Below, piece after piece: positions 1-8,674 of a stretch of DNA of 11,401 nt. The translations under genes and the position numbers were made by a program. The DNA is taken from the NCBI GenBank assembly GCA_003228415.1, contig QIDL01000004.1:1-11401 (forward strand), in the 5' to 3' direction. The stretch comes from Gammaproteobacteria bacterium (GTDB lineage Bacteria; Pseudomonadota; Gammaproteobacteria; Pseudomonadales; Azotimanducaceae). The notes below the pieces were generated by a model. That model searched no databases and was not told where the DNA came from. It saw only the letters and a program-made list of their open reading frames with translations. The stretch's first letter is position 1; every line of letters begins with the position of its first letter.

Positions 1-57
1 CTCACCGACGCCACCAAGACCAAGCACGGCAATTTTTGAGATCTTTTCATCACTCAT
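1..57 (-). CDS. N-terminal fragment of a Rossmann-fold NAD(P)-binding protein (possibly saccharopine dehydrogenase-like)
   Basis: Reading leftward from an ATG at 57-55, 19 codons remain open to the window edge. The peptide begins MSDEKISKIAVLGLGGVGE. After a short polar lead it gives a beta strand followed by G-L-G-G-V-G, the glycine-rich loop that binds the ADP part of NAD(P) in Rossmann folds. The start lies three bases after the TAA of the ALDH7 gene. A GAGG at 66-69 inside the end of that gene gives an 8-base spacing to the ATG, so translation is probably coupled. Downstream of an aminoadipate-semialdehyde dehydrogenase, a saccharopine dehydrogenase-type oxidoreductase would make sense, but that rests on context. 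Nineteen residues cannot separate it from hydroxyacyl-CoA dehydrogenases, ketopantoate reductases or other Rossmann enzymes. I am fairly sure it is a real gene start and unsure of its product. Confidence 0.6.
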   Translation of the reverse strand, partial: MSDEKISKIAVLGLGGVGE

Positions 58-60
58 CAG

Positions 61-1560
<1,500 letters not shown>

Positions 1561-1593
1561 GTCGACTACCTGAGTATTACCAAGGCGCCGATT

Positions 1594-2634
1594 CTACGCT
1601 GCGACGGTACCAACCGCGATTGCCCGTTGCGACGCCACCCCCATGGAAAGCAGAAACGGGTCCTGCTCCTGACGTTTCAGCCAGTCGGACTTGGTGGAGA
1701 TTCCCAGCCATCGATTGGCCATCAGTTGCTGTAACACCGGCGCCCCCAGGGTTGTGCCAGGGCCGAGCAGGATCAACCGTTCGGGCGCGAATTCCTTGAT
1801 CGCCACATCGATGGCGCAGGAGAAATCGTAGCGGTTGCTGACCTGGTGGCCGAGCGTATAGTCGCGCAACTCACCCAGGTCACACCAGCGCTGCCAGATC
1901 CTGCCCCGACCATCGATGAGCGGCAATTCCGGCGGGCTGAAAATATCGATCGGCAGCAGCTTGAATGCAGCACTGCTGATGGGTGCAAGTAACGGCGTAT
2001 GAAATGCTGCGTGGTTCGCCAGCCGCATGGGAAAGTGCGACTGTACGACCGGCAATCCGGCTTCGGCTTTCGCAACAGCCTGCTCGGTACCCGCCAGGAC
2101 GACCGAGCCGCCAAGATCGATGGAGATCCAGAGATCTCCATCGGCGTCCGCGAGCAGCGAATCGACTCGCTGGCGCAGTTCTTCCGAATCATTCCAATCC
2201 GCATCAACACGCGGGTAGATGAGCTGACCGCCTTGTCCATGCTCATCCATCAGCGCTGCCATACCAAGCACCAGTTCGACACCTGTGCCCTGCAACTCCG
2301 TGCCGCCCCCAGCGGCAAGCGCCAGATACCAACCCATGGAGTTGCCGGTCAGCGCCACCACATCAAATTTTTCACGATCGATGGCAAGAAAATCTGCCAT
2401 CGCAGAGCAGTAGATCAGACTGGCCGCATTGACTCCCTTGCCGTGGGTGGTGAGCGAAAATCGTGCGGCACCGTCCAACGCACCCACCGTCGGCAGATCG
2501 TTCCTGCCGCGCCAATCATCGACGGCTCGAGCCACTTCTCCTCCACCGCCATGCAAGCGGCTCAGATAGCCCAACTCCGCGGCGTTATAAGTACCTCGCC
2601 CGGGTGCGATGACTACCGCCGTCTCACGCGCCAT
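1594..2634 (-). CDS. Divergent FabD-fold acyltransferase (ACP S-malonyltransferase-like), substrate unknown
   Basis: This 346-residue protein looks like a stand-alone acyltransferase of the malonyl-CoA:ACP transacylase fold. The nucleophile elbow is GNSMGWYLAL with S99, matching GHSLGEYSAL of FabD. The catalytic histidine fits H212 in AFHTPLL. Several family residues are changed. The N-terminal FPGQG is APGRG (10-14), the histidine before the serine is N98, and the arginine that grips the malonyl carboxylate (R117 of E. coli FabD) aligns with M125 by my hand alignment. A general 'malonyltransferase' label is therefore doubtful, since loss of that arginine is typical of transferases that do not select carboxylated acyl groups. 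It overlaps the upstream E1 gene by 11 bases (2624-2634) and has a good GGAAGG site, so the two are co-translated. No ACP or other fatty acid synthesis gene is nearby, and a job linked to the E1 product is likely but unproven. Confidence 0.8.
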   Translation of the reverse strand: MARETAVVIAPGRGTYNAAELGYLSRLHGGGGEVARAVDDWRGRNDLPTVGALDGAARFSLTTHGKGVNAASLIYCSAMADFLAIDREKFDVVALTGNSMGWYLALAAGGGTELQGTGVELVLGMAALMDEHGQGGQLIYPRVDADWNDSEELRQRVDSLLADADGDLWISIDLGGSVVLAGTEQAVAKAEAGLPVVQSHFPMRLANHAAFHTPLLAPISSAAFKLLPIDIFSPPELPLIDGRGRIWQRWCDLGELRDYTLGHQVSNRYDFSCAIDVAIKEFAPERLILLGPGTTLGAPVLQQLMANRWLGISTKSDWLKRQEQDPFLLSMGVASQRAIAVGTVAA

Positions 2635-4846
2635 CCCGACCTTCCAACAATTCCTGTGCGTTGTTCACGATGCTTTCGATGCTGGGTAGTACCTGGTAGG
2701 CCGCCTGACCCAGAGGTATGAAGCTATCCTCGGCGCAATGTCGGGCCAGAGGTTCAGCAAAGCCCTCTTCCACCAGCCGCGCCAGCAGTTCTTCGCTCAA
2801 CGAACCCGTGCGCCGACACTCATCGACGATCAGCAGGCATCGCGCGGGTTCAATCGCCGCCTTGATGACGGCCATGTCGAGCGGCTTCAACCAGCGCAGG
2901 TCGATGAGTCTGGCACTGGTTCCTTGTTTCTGCAGGCGTTTGATGGCTTGTCGGGACAGATGCGCACCATTGCCGTAGGTCAATATCGCCACATCGACCA
3001 GGTCCTTCGGCCCTTCAATCCCGAGATCAAAGAGTCCCAGTTCCCCATCGATCGACCGATAGCTGAAACACAGGGCGCCGTCACCGTCGGCGTGCAGGTC
3101 TTTGACATTGTAGAGCGCGATCGGCTCGAGAAAGATCACCACCCTGCCCTGCTCCCGGGCCAGCCGGTAACAGCCTCTGAGCATCCGCACCGCATCGTCG
3201 CCACGGGACGGACACGCCAGGATCAGACCCGGAATGTCGCGGAAAACTCCGATCGCGTTGTCGTTGTGGAAATGGCCGCCGAACCCGCGTTGGTACGCCA
3301 GACCGGCAATTCTGATCACCATGGGATTCGCCGCCTTGCCATCGGAGAAGAATGGCAACGTCGATGCTTCACCACGGATCTGATCCTCCGCATTGTGCAC
3401 ATACGCAAGAAACTGAATCTCCGGTATGGGCACGAAGCCGTTTTGCGCCATGCCGATGGCGAGTCCCAGAATGGATTGCTCGTCGAGATGAGTGTCGAAC
3501 ACCCGGCGTGGTCCGAACTCGGTCTGCAGCCGCGTTGTGGCACCGTATACACCACCCTTTTTTCCCACATCCTCGCCGAAGATCAGCGCCCTCGGGTCGT
3601 CGGCTAGAATGCCAGCCAGGGTCAGCGAGATCAGCCGCGACAGATGCTGAGGCTGTTCTACGGCCCGCCTGTCCACCGCTGCGGTGGGAGTGCGCCACTC
3701 GAGGGTCGATTTCAACTCCGGGTATCTGGCCGACTCGGCAGGAACGATGGCACGCATCACCTCCTCAGTACTGGATAGTTTCGGGCGCTGAGAAGCAAGT
3801 TCTGTGACCCGCGCCACGCGCGCTTCGATTTGAAGATCGAGTTCCAGCACATCGGCAAAACCGAGCACGCCTTCGTCGATCAGCGACCTGGCGGTCTTCA
3901 ACAGCGGATCCTGCGCCTCTGCTGCTGCGATCGCGGCGGCACTTCGATAGGCGGCTTCCACGTCAGAACCGGCATGGCCCATGAGCCGGACGGTAGTGAG
4001 ATGCAGAAACACGACTCGCTTCTGCCGACGCGCCACCTGCTCGGCCTCCCGGGCTGCAGCCACCACCTCGAGCAGCTCGGTGCCATCCGCGCGCAGATAG
4101 TGAAGACCCGCACGATTTGCATAGGTCTGCGCCACCCAATCGGTCGGGCTCGGTACAGAGATGCCGATGCCGTTGTCCTCACAGACGAAAACCAACGGCA
4201 GCGGCAGACCCCTGAAAGCGGTCAACGCGGCACCATTCAGGGCACCCAAAGCAGTGGAATGATTGGCGCTGGCGTCTCCAAAGCTCACCAGAGCCACAGA
4301 ATCGTGAGGGAGCACGGTAAAGTCGGCCTGTAAGGCCTTCGCCAGCGCAATGGAGTACCCGGCACCGACCGCTTTTGGTAGATGTGAGGCGATGGTGCTG
4401 GTCTGGGGTGGTACCAGGAGATCATGCGAGCCAAGCACCTTGTGGCGTCCGCCGGAAACAGGATCCTCGCGACTGGCAACGAAGGACAGCGCCATATCCC
4501 ATAGCGGCGTCGACCCCGGGCGCTTGCGCTGCCGTTCGATCAGGAAGGCGCCGGACCGGTAGTGAAGAAAGGCTATGTCATCGGTCCTGAATACGTTGGC
4601 TATTCCGGCGTTACCTTCGTGACCCGCCGAACCGATGGAGTAGAATCCTTTGCCTGCCGCGCCCAGCCGACGCGCCGCGTAATCCAGATGCCGGCTCATG
4701 AGCTGGCTTTCGAAAATTCCAAGGAGGTCTGAGCGGGTCAACCCGACCGAAGCTGCCGTATGGTTGTGACTCGGCACCGGCAGATCCCGAGCAGCAAGGC
4801 GCCGTCGGAAATTCTTGCTCAGTCGTTCGTGGGGGGCTTCGCTCAT
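2624..4846 (-). CDS. Fused alpha/beta E1 component of a thiamine diphosphate-dependent 2-oxoacid dehydrogenase
   Basis: This 740-residue cytosolic protein joins in one chain the alpha and beta E1 subunits that are separate in most branched-chain and pyruvate dehydrogenases. It should decarboxylate a 2-oxoacid on thiamine diphosphate and pass the acyl group to a lipoyl E2. The alpha half (about 35-350) carries HYRSG (95-99) and the ThDP/Mg motif starting at GDASANHS (D191) and ending at EDNGIGIS (N225). A variable linker spans about 355-400. The beta half (about 401-735) has GEDVG with E425, the GGVYGAT segment, D-E-Q-S near 455-458, and H527 where E1-beta usually has HSQ. The third base of the motif GDG is changed to GDA, and HSQ reads HND. 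It precedes and overlaps the acyltransferase gene. No E2, E3 or lipoyl domain is in the window. 2-Oxoadipate is a context-based candidate substrate; branched 2-oxoacids are the family default. A CAGGG at 4852-4856 precedes the ATG by 5 bases. Confidence 0.88.
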   Translation of the reverse strand: MSEAPHERLSKNFRRRLAARDLPVPSHNHTAASVGLTRSDLLGIFESQLMSRHLDYAARRLGAAGKGFYSIGSAGHEGNAGIANVFRTDDIAFLHYRSGAFLIERQRKRPGSTPLWDMALSFVASREDPVSGGRHKVLGSHDLLVPPQTSTIASHLPKAVGAGYSIALAKALQADFTVLPHDSVALVSFGDASANHSTALGALNGAALTAFRGLPLPLVFVCEDNGIGISVPSPTDWVAQTYANRAGLHYLRADGTELLEVVAAAREAEQVARRQKRVVFLHLTTVRLMGHAGSDVEAAYRSAAAIAAAEAQDPLLKTARSLIDEGVLGFADVLELDLQIEARVARVTELASQRPKLSSTEEVMRAIVPAESARYPELKSTLEWRTPTAAVDRRAVEQPQHLSRLISLTLAGILADDPRALIFGEDVGKKGGVYGATTRLQTEFGPRRVFDTHLDEQSILGLAIGMAQNGFVPIPEIQFLAYVHNAEDQIRGEASTLPFFSDGKAANPMVIRIAGLAYQRGFGGHFHNDNAIGVFRDIPGLILACPSRGDDAVRMLRGCYRLAREQGRVVIFLEPIALYNVKDLHADGDGALCFSYRSIDGELGLFDLGIEGPKDLVDVAILTYGNGAHLSRQAIKRLQKQGTSARLIDLRWLKPLDMAVIKAAIEPARCLLIVDECRRTGSLSEELLARLVEEGFAEPLARHCAEDSFIPLGQAAYQVLPSIESIVNNAQELLEGRDGA
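2640..2645 (-). promoter_or_regulatory. Shine-Dalgarno site of the acyltransferase gene, inside the E1 gene
   Basis: GGAAGG on the minus strand lies 5 bases before the ATG at 2634, within the last codons of the E1 gene. The E1 TGA at 2626-2624 lies just past that ATG. This fixes the acyltransferase start and indicates translational coupling. Confidence 0.6.
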
Positions 4847-4925
4847 TCGAGCCCTGCTCTGTCGTATCGTTCATTCATGAAATCGATCCCGCCTGTCCAT
4901 TGCCAGATAAGATTCAGCAACGGCG
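4847..4925 (-). other. 79-base spacer between the M13 peptidase and E1 genes
   Basis: No convincing terminator hairpin with a T-run is visible, and no well-spaced sigma70 promoter. A TGGACA matches a -35 box at 5 of 6 positions but has no good -10 at 16-18 bases. An 8-base palindrome TTCATGAA sits at 4874-4881. The downstream operon may be read through from the peptidase gene or use a promoter I cannot recognise. Confidence 0.4.
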
Positions 4926-7010
4926 TCACCAGATCGATACCCGCTGCTCCGGCGCCAGATACAACGCAGCATCCTTCCCTACATCGAACGCTTCATACCA
5001 GGCGTCGACGTTGCGAACCACACCATTGGTTCTATAAGGCGCAGGTGAATGAGGATCGGCCTTGAGCCGGGCCAGCAGAGACTCCTCACGAATTTTTGAC
5101 CTCCATACCTGCGCGTATGCGATGAAAAATCGTTGGTCTCCGGTCAGCCCGTTGATTACCGGCGCTTCCTCACCCCCCAGGTTCAGCCGATACGCGTGAT
5201 AGGCGATACTGATGCCGCCCAGGTCGCCGATATTTTCGCCGAGCGTAAAAGCGCCGTCGATGAAGGTTCCCGGGACGGCTTCATAGGCCGAGTACTGATC
5301 TGCAAGCATCCCAGCTCGCTCTTCGAATCGAGACCGATCCGCGTCCGTCCACCAGTTTCTCTGCACGCCACCGCCATCCGATTTCGATCCTTGATCATCG
5401 AATCCATGACCCATCTCATGCCCGATAAATGCGCCAATGGCACCGTAGTTCACCGCCGCGTCTGCATTCCGGTTAAAAAAAGGCGGTTCCAGTATTCCTG
5501 CTGGAAAGGTGATGGCGTTGAATTGCGAGTTGTAGAAGGCGTTTACCGTCTGCGCCGTCGAAAACCACTCATTGCGATCTGTGGGTTCTGACAGACGCGC
5601 CAACGCATCCTGCTCATAAAAAGTCCTGAGCCGTCTGACGTTCTCCATCAAATTGCCGCGCTCAATCGAAATGCTGTCGTAGTTCCGCCACCGATCCGGA
5701 TAGCCGACCTTCGGCAAAAATGCTTCGAGCTTGTCAAAGGCGCGCGCTTTGGTCTCTTCCCCCATCCAGTCCAGTGCGCCGATGCGTCCCTTAAGCGCCG
5801 CACGCATGTTTTCCACCAACTCCATCATCATGACCTTCGACTCGGCAGAAAAGTAACGCGAGACATAGACCTTGCCAATGGCGTCTCCCAGACCCCGCCG
5901 GCCGCTCACCAGACCGATCCCCCGTCGCCACCGTTCACGCTGTTGCGGCTGGCCACGCAACACCCGGCCATAGAAATCGAAATTGGCGTCGTCGATCGCA
6001 CGAGCCAGAAAGGCCGCATTGTTGGCAATCAGGTGGTAGGTGAGATAGGCCTTCCAGGTCTCCAGCGCGGTGTCGTTGATGATCTCTACCAGGGGTGCGA
6101 CGGTACTCGGGTGGTGGACGTTGAGTTCCTCTGGAACCACCCCGGCCGCTGCAAAGAACGCCCGCCAGGGAAACCCTGGATACTCGACCTCGATCGCCGC
6201 CACGGTCCTCAGATTGTATGTGAGATCTCTGTTGCGCCGGTCAACCCGAGGCCATTGAATTTCGGCAATCCGGGTTTCCAGATCCAGTACGGCCGGCGCC
6301 AGATCTATCGCGTTCGGATACTCATCAAACTCGAGCATCTTACCGATATGCGCCTGGTACTGATCGCGGATCCCAGCGAACCGCTCGGAATCTTCCAGAT
6401 AATAGTCCCGATCCGGAAGTCCGGTACCCTGCGCAGAGATCCCAGTGATCCAACGCGCGGGGTTCTTCCTGTCGACTTCGACACCAAACCCGAACGGCGA
6501 ACTACTCGCCTCACGACTCGAACGCCCGAAGGCCTGCGCCAGCTCGATGTGCGTCTGAATGGACGCAATACCATCGAGTTCCTCACGAATGGGTTCGATT
6601 CCCCACTCATCCAGAGCGTCCTGATCCAGAAAACTTGCGAAGTAATCGCCAATTTTCTGCTCGACGCTACCCATTTCGGGCCCAGCGGCCGCCAACTCTT
6701 CGATGAGTATCTGCACCCGCTCCTGTGACAGCTCGTACAACTCGTAGAAAATCCCGAAACTCGACTTATCGGCAGGCAGCTCGTAACTATCGAGCCACAT
6801 GCCATTAGCAAAGCGATAGAAATCGTCTCCTGGAAGAATTTCAAAATTCACCAGATCCAGATTAACCCCCTCGAGAGAAGGTAACTGCCCGGCCTCGACT
6901 ATCGTCGAATCGGCTTCGAATCCCGGCTCTGGCGTAGAACCTTCACACCCTGACAGGGTTACCCACAACGCCAATGAAATGGCGGAAACCCACCCACCAG
7001 GCAATCGCAT
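4926..7010 (-). CDS. M13-family (neprilysin/PepO-like) zinc metallopeptidase, predicted lipoprotein
   Basis: This 694-residue peptidase should cleave oligopeptides outside the cytoplasm. The N-terminus is a lipoprotein signal: a hydrophobic stretch at about 7-19, then the lipobox LSGC with C22 as the acylated cysteine. Residue 23 is Glu, not Asp, which favours the outer membrane by the usual +2 rule. The M13 propeptide-like N-terminal domain (about 55-440) has the typical DDFYRFANGMWL opening. The catalytic domain has NAFY (490-493), zinc motif HEMGH (H531, E532, H535), third ligand E592 in GENIGDLGG, and H654 and R660 in HSPAPYR, which match the neprilysin substrate-binding histidine and arginine. 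It ends in a terminal tryptophan as M13 enzymes do. The usual ENIAD reads ENIGD. A strong AGGAGG lies 10 bases before the ATG. The gene lies 79 bases upstream of the E1 gene on the same strand, so read-through into that operon is possible. Confidence 0.95.
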   Translation of the reverse strand: MRLPGGWVSAISLALWVTLSGCEGSTPEPGFEADSTIVEAGQLPSLEGVNLDLVNFEILPGDDFYRFANGMWLDSYELPADKSSFGIFYELYELSQERVQILIEELAAAGPEMGSVEQKIGDYFASFLDQDALDEWGIEPIREELDGIASIQTHIELAQAFGRSSREASSSPFGFGVEVDRKNPARWITGISAQGTGLPDRDYYLEDSERFAGIRDQYQAHIGKMLEFDEYPNAIDLAPAVLDLETRIAEIQWPRVDRRNRDLTYNLRTVAAIEVEYPGFPWRAFFAAAGVVPEELNVHHPSTVAPLVEIINDTALETWKAYLTYHLIANNAAFLARAIDDANFDFYGRVLRGQPQQRERWRRGIGLVSGRRGLGDAIGKVYVSRYFSAESKVMMMELVENMRAALKGRIGALDWMGEETKARAFDKLEAFLPKVGYPDRWRNYDSISIERGNLMENVRRLRTFYEQDALARLSEPTDRNEWFSTAQTVNAFYNSQFNAITFPAGILEPPFFNRNADAAVNYGAIGAFIGHEMGHGFDDQGSKSDGGGVQRNWWTDADRSRFEERAGMLADQYSAYEAVPGTFIDGAFTLGENIGDLGGISIAYHAYRLNLGGEEAPVINGLTGDQRFFIAYAQVWRSKIREESLLARLKADPHSPAPYRTNGVVRNVDAWYEAFDVGKDAALYLAPEQRVSIW

Positions 7011-7020
7011 GAACCAGAAT

Positions 7021-7026
7021 CCTCCT
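7021..7026 (-). promoter_or_regulatory. Strong Shine-Dalgarno site of the M13 peptidase gene
   Basis: AGGAGG on the minus strand lies 10 bases before the ATG at 7010. It is the best ribosome-binding site in the window and supports this start, which also gives an intact lipoprotein signal peptide. Confidence 0.7.
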
Positions 7027-7049
7027 GAGTAAGGCCGTTGGGGAGCCCT

Positions 7050-7058
7050 ATCTTAGCA
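7050..7058 (-). promoter_or_regulatory. Candidate extended -10 promoter for the M13 peptidase gene
   Basis: The minus strand reads TGCTAAGAT, an extended -10 (TGn followed by TAAGAT, 4 of 6 to consensus). No good -35 lies 16-18 bases upstream; a TTGTCG is only 11 bases away. Predicted transcription would start near 7043, giving a leader of about 33 bases with the AGGAGG site. Found by eye only. Confidence 0.3.
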
Positions 7059-7061
7059 GCG

Positions 7062-7090
7062 TTGCCCGACAAGACCCCACCGCGTATCCT
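7062..7090 (+). promoter_or_regulatory. Candidate sigma70 promoter for the pccB-pccA operon
   Basis: TTGCCC at 7062-7067 and TATCCT at 7085-7090 are separated by exactly 17 bases, and each matches consensus at 4 of 6 positions. Transcription would start near 7097, leaving about 30 bases before the pccB ATG. It overlaps the candidate peptidase promoter back to back. Found by eye only. Confidence 0.35.
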
Positions 7091-7127
7091 CCCTGCCCCA
7101 TCAGCTCATTGAGATAAAACGACGCCT

Positions 7128-8663
7128 ATGAAGCGGGAAATCATCGCGCGACTGGAGCAGACCAGCCGTGCCGCGGAGCTCGGCGGCGGCGAGCACCGAA
7201 TTCAGCAACAACACCTCAAGGGCAAGCTCACGGCCCGCGAACGCATCTCACTGCTACTCGACGAAGGCTCATTCGAGGAATGGGATAAGTACGTCGAGCA
7301 CCGCAGCACCGATTTCGGGATGGAAGAACAGAAAATTCCCAGCGATGGCGTGGTAACGGGCTATGGCTCAATCAACGGCCGCCTGGTCTTCGTATTCAGC
7401 CAGGACTTTACGGTATTTGGAGGGGCTCTTTCAGAGGCTAACGCGGAAAAAATCTGCAAGATCATGGATCAGGCCATGAAGGTCGGTGCGCCGGTGATCG
7501 GGCTCAACGATTCCGGAGGAGCACGTATTCAGGAAGGCGTCGCATCGCTGGGTGGCTACGCGGAAATATTTCAGCGCAACGTGCTGGCATCCGGAGTGGT
7601 GCCGCAGATCAGTCTGGTCATGGGGCCCTGCGCCGGAGGGGCCGTGTACTCACCGGCCATTACCGATTTCATTTTCATGGTGGAGCACTCGTCCTACATG
7701 TTCGTCACCGGACCGGACGTGGTGAAGACGGTCACCCACGAAATCGTGACGCCGGAAGAGCTCGGCGGCGCCAGCATCCACACCAGAAAGTCGGGCGTAG
7801 CGGATCTGGCTCTGGAAAACGACGTGGAAGCGCTGTTGCAGACTCGCCGCTTCATGGACTTCCTGCCGGCAAATAATCGCGAATTGCCACCGCGATGGCC
7901 GACCGAGGACCTGGCTACACGTGAAGAACCCTCCCTGAACACCCTGGTGCCGGCAGATCCTTCCAAACCTTATGACATCAAGGAAGTGATCATCAAAGTT
8001 GCCGATGAAAGCGATTTCTTCGAGATTCAGCCGGGTTATGCACCGAATATCGTGGTGGGTTTCATCCGCCTTCAAGGCAGCACCATCGGCGTGATCGCCA
8101 ATCAGCCCATGGTTCTGGCCGGCTGCCTGGACATCAATGCGTCCAAGAAGGGCGCCCGTTTCGTGCGCTTCTGCGATGCTTTCAACATCCCGGTCCTGAC
8201 CCTCGTGGACGTGCCCGGATTTCAGCCCGGGACTGTGCAGGAATATGGCGGCATCATAAAAAACGGCGCCAAACTGCTCTATGCCTATGCAGAGTGTACC
8301 GTACCGAAAGTTACGCTCATCACTCGCAAGGCTTACGGTGGCGCTTACGACGTCATGGCGTCCAAGCACCTGCGCGGAGACGTCAACTTTGCCTGGCCGA
8401 GTGCGGAGATCGCCGTCATGGGCGCGAAGGGTGCGGTTGAGATTATTTTCCGCAAAGACATCGGCGATGCTCAACTGATTGATGCGCGTACCGAAGACTA
8501 TGAAGCTCGATTTGCCAATCCCTTTATCGCCGCCAGTCGCGGCTACGTCGATGACATATTCATGCCGAAAGAGACACGTCAACGAATCTGCAGGTCTTTT
8601 GCGATGCTGCGAGACAAAAAACTCGAGAATCCGTGGCGTAAGCACGGCAACATCCCGCTGTAG
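7128..8663 (+). CDS. pccB: Propionyl-CoA carboxylase beta chain (carboxyltransferase)
   Basis: This 511-residue biotin-dependent carboxyltransferase moves the carboxyl group from carboxybiotin to propionyl-CoA, making methylmalonyl-CoA in the cytosol together with the alpha chain encoded next. Two crotonase-like halves are visible. The N half (about 25-270) has NDSGGARIQEG (127-137) and GPCAGGAVYSPA (166-177). The C half (about 280-505) has LVDVPGFQPG (359-368) and AYGGAYDVM (402-410). The aspartate at 408 sits where propionyl-CoA carboxylases carry Asp and acetyl-CoA-specific homologues usually carry Ile, which favours propionyl-CoA. The end KHGNIPL is typical of PccB. Length is normal. The start is the first ATG after the divergent promoter region and gives the family's usual N-terminus, but no clear Shine-Dalgarno precedes it. 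The stop is 11 bases before pccA. Confidence 0.95.
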   Translation: MKREIIARLEQTSRAAELGGGEHRIQQQHLKGKLTARERISLLLDEGSFEEWDKYVEHRSTDFGMEEQKIPSDGVVTGYGSINGRLVFVFSQDFTVFGGALSEANAEKICKIMDQAMKVGAPVIGLNDSGGARIQEGVASLGGYAEIFQRNVLASGVVPQISLVMGPCAGGAVYSPAITDFIFMVEHSSYMFVTGPDVVKTVTHEIVTPEELGGASIHTRKSGVADLALENDVEALLQTRRFMDFLPANNRELPPRWPTEDLATREEPSLNTLVPADPSKPYDIKEVIIKVADESDFFEIQPGYAPNIVVGFIRLQGSTIGVIANQPMVLAGCLDINASKKGARFVRFCDAFNIPVLTLVDVPGFQPGTVQEYGGIIKNGAKLLYAYAECTVPKVTLITRKAYGGAYDVMASKHLRGDVNFAWPSAEIAVMGAKGAVEIIFRKDIGDAQLIDARTEDYEARFANPFIAASRGYVDDIFMPKETRQRICRSFAMLRDKKLENPWRKHGNIPL

Positions 8664-8674
8664 GTCTGGCCAGC

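Noticed and set aside
1999..2721. Plus-strand open frame of 240 codons opposite the acyltransferase gene
   Set aside because: Antisense to a gene with a good ribosome site and catalytic motifs; nothing recognisable in it.
2738..3607. Plus-strand open frame of 289 codons opposite the E1 gene
   Set aside because: Antisense to the well-supported E1 beta half, with low-complexity composition and no motif.
5943..6728. Plus-strand open frame of 261 codons opposite the M13 peptidase gene
   Set aside because: Antisense to a clear peptidase gene; no family features or ribosome site seen.
7104..7112. Short inverted repeat CTCA-T-TGAG upstream of pccB as an operator
   Set aside because: Arms are only 4 bases, which is expected by chance.
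7650..8645. Long minus-strand open frame of 331 codons opposite pccB
   Set aside because: It is wholly antisense to a strongly conserved gene, has no recognisable domain, and is rich in His/Arg/Gly as expected for a complementary-frame shadow in GC-rich DNA.
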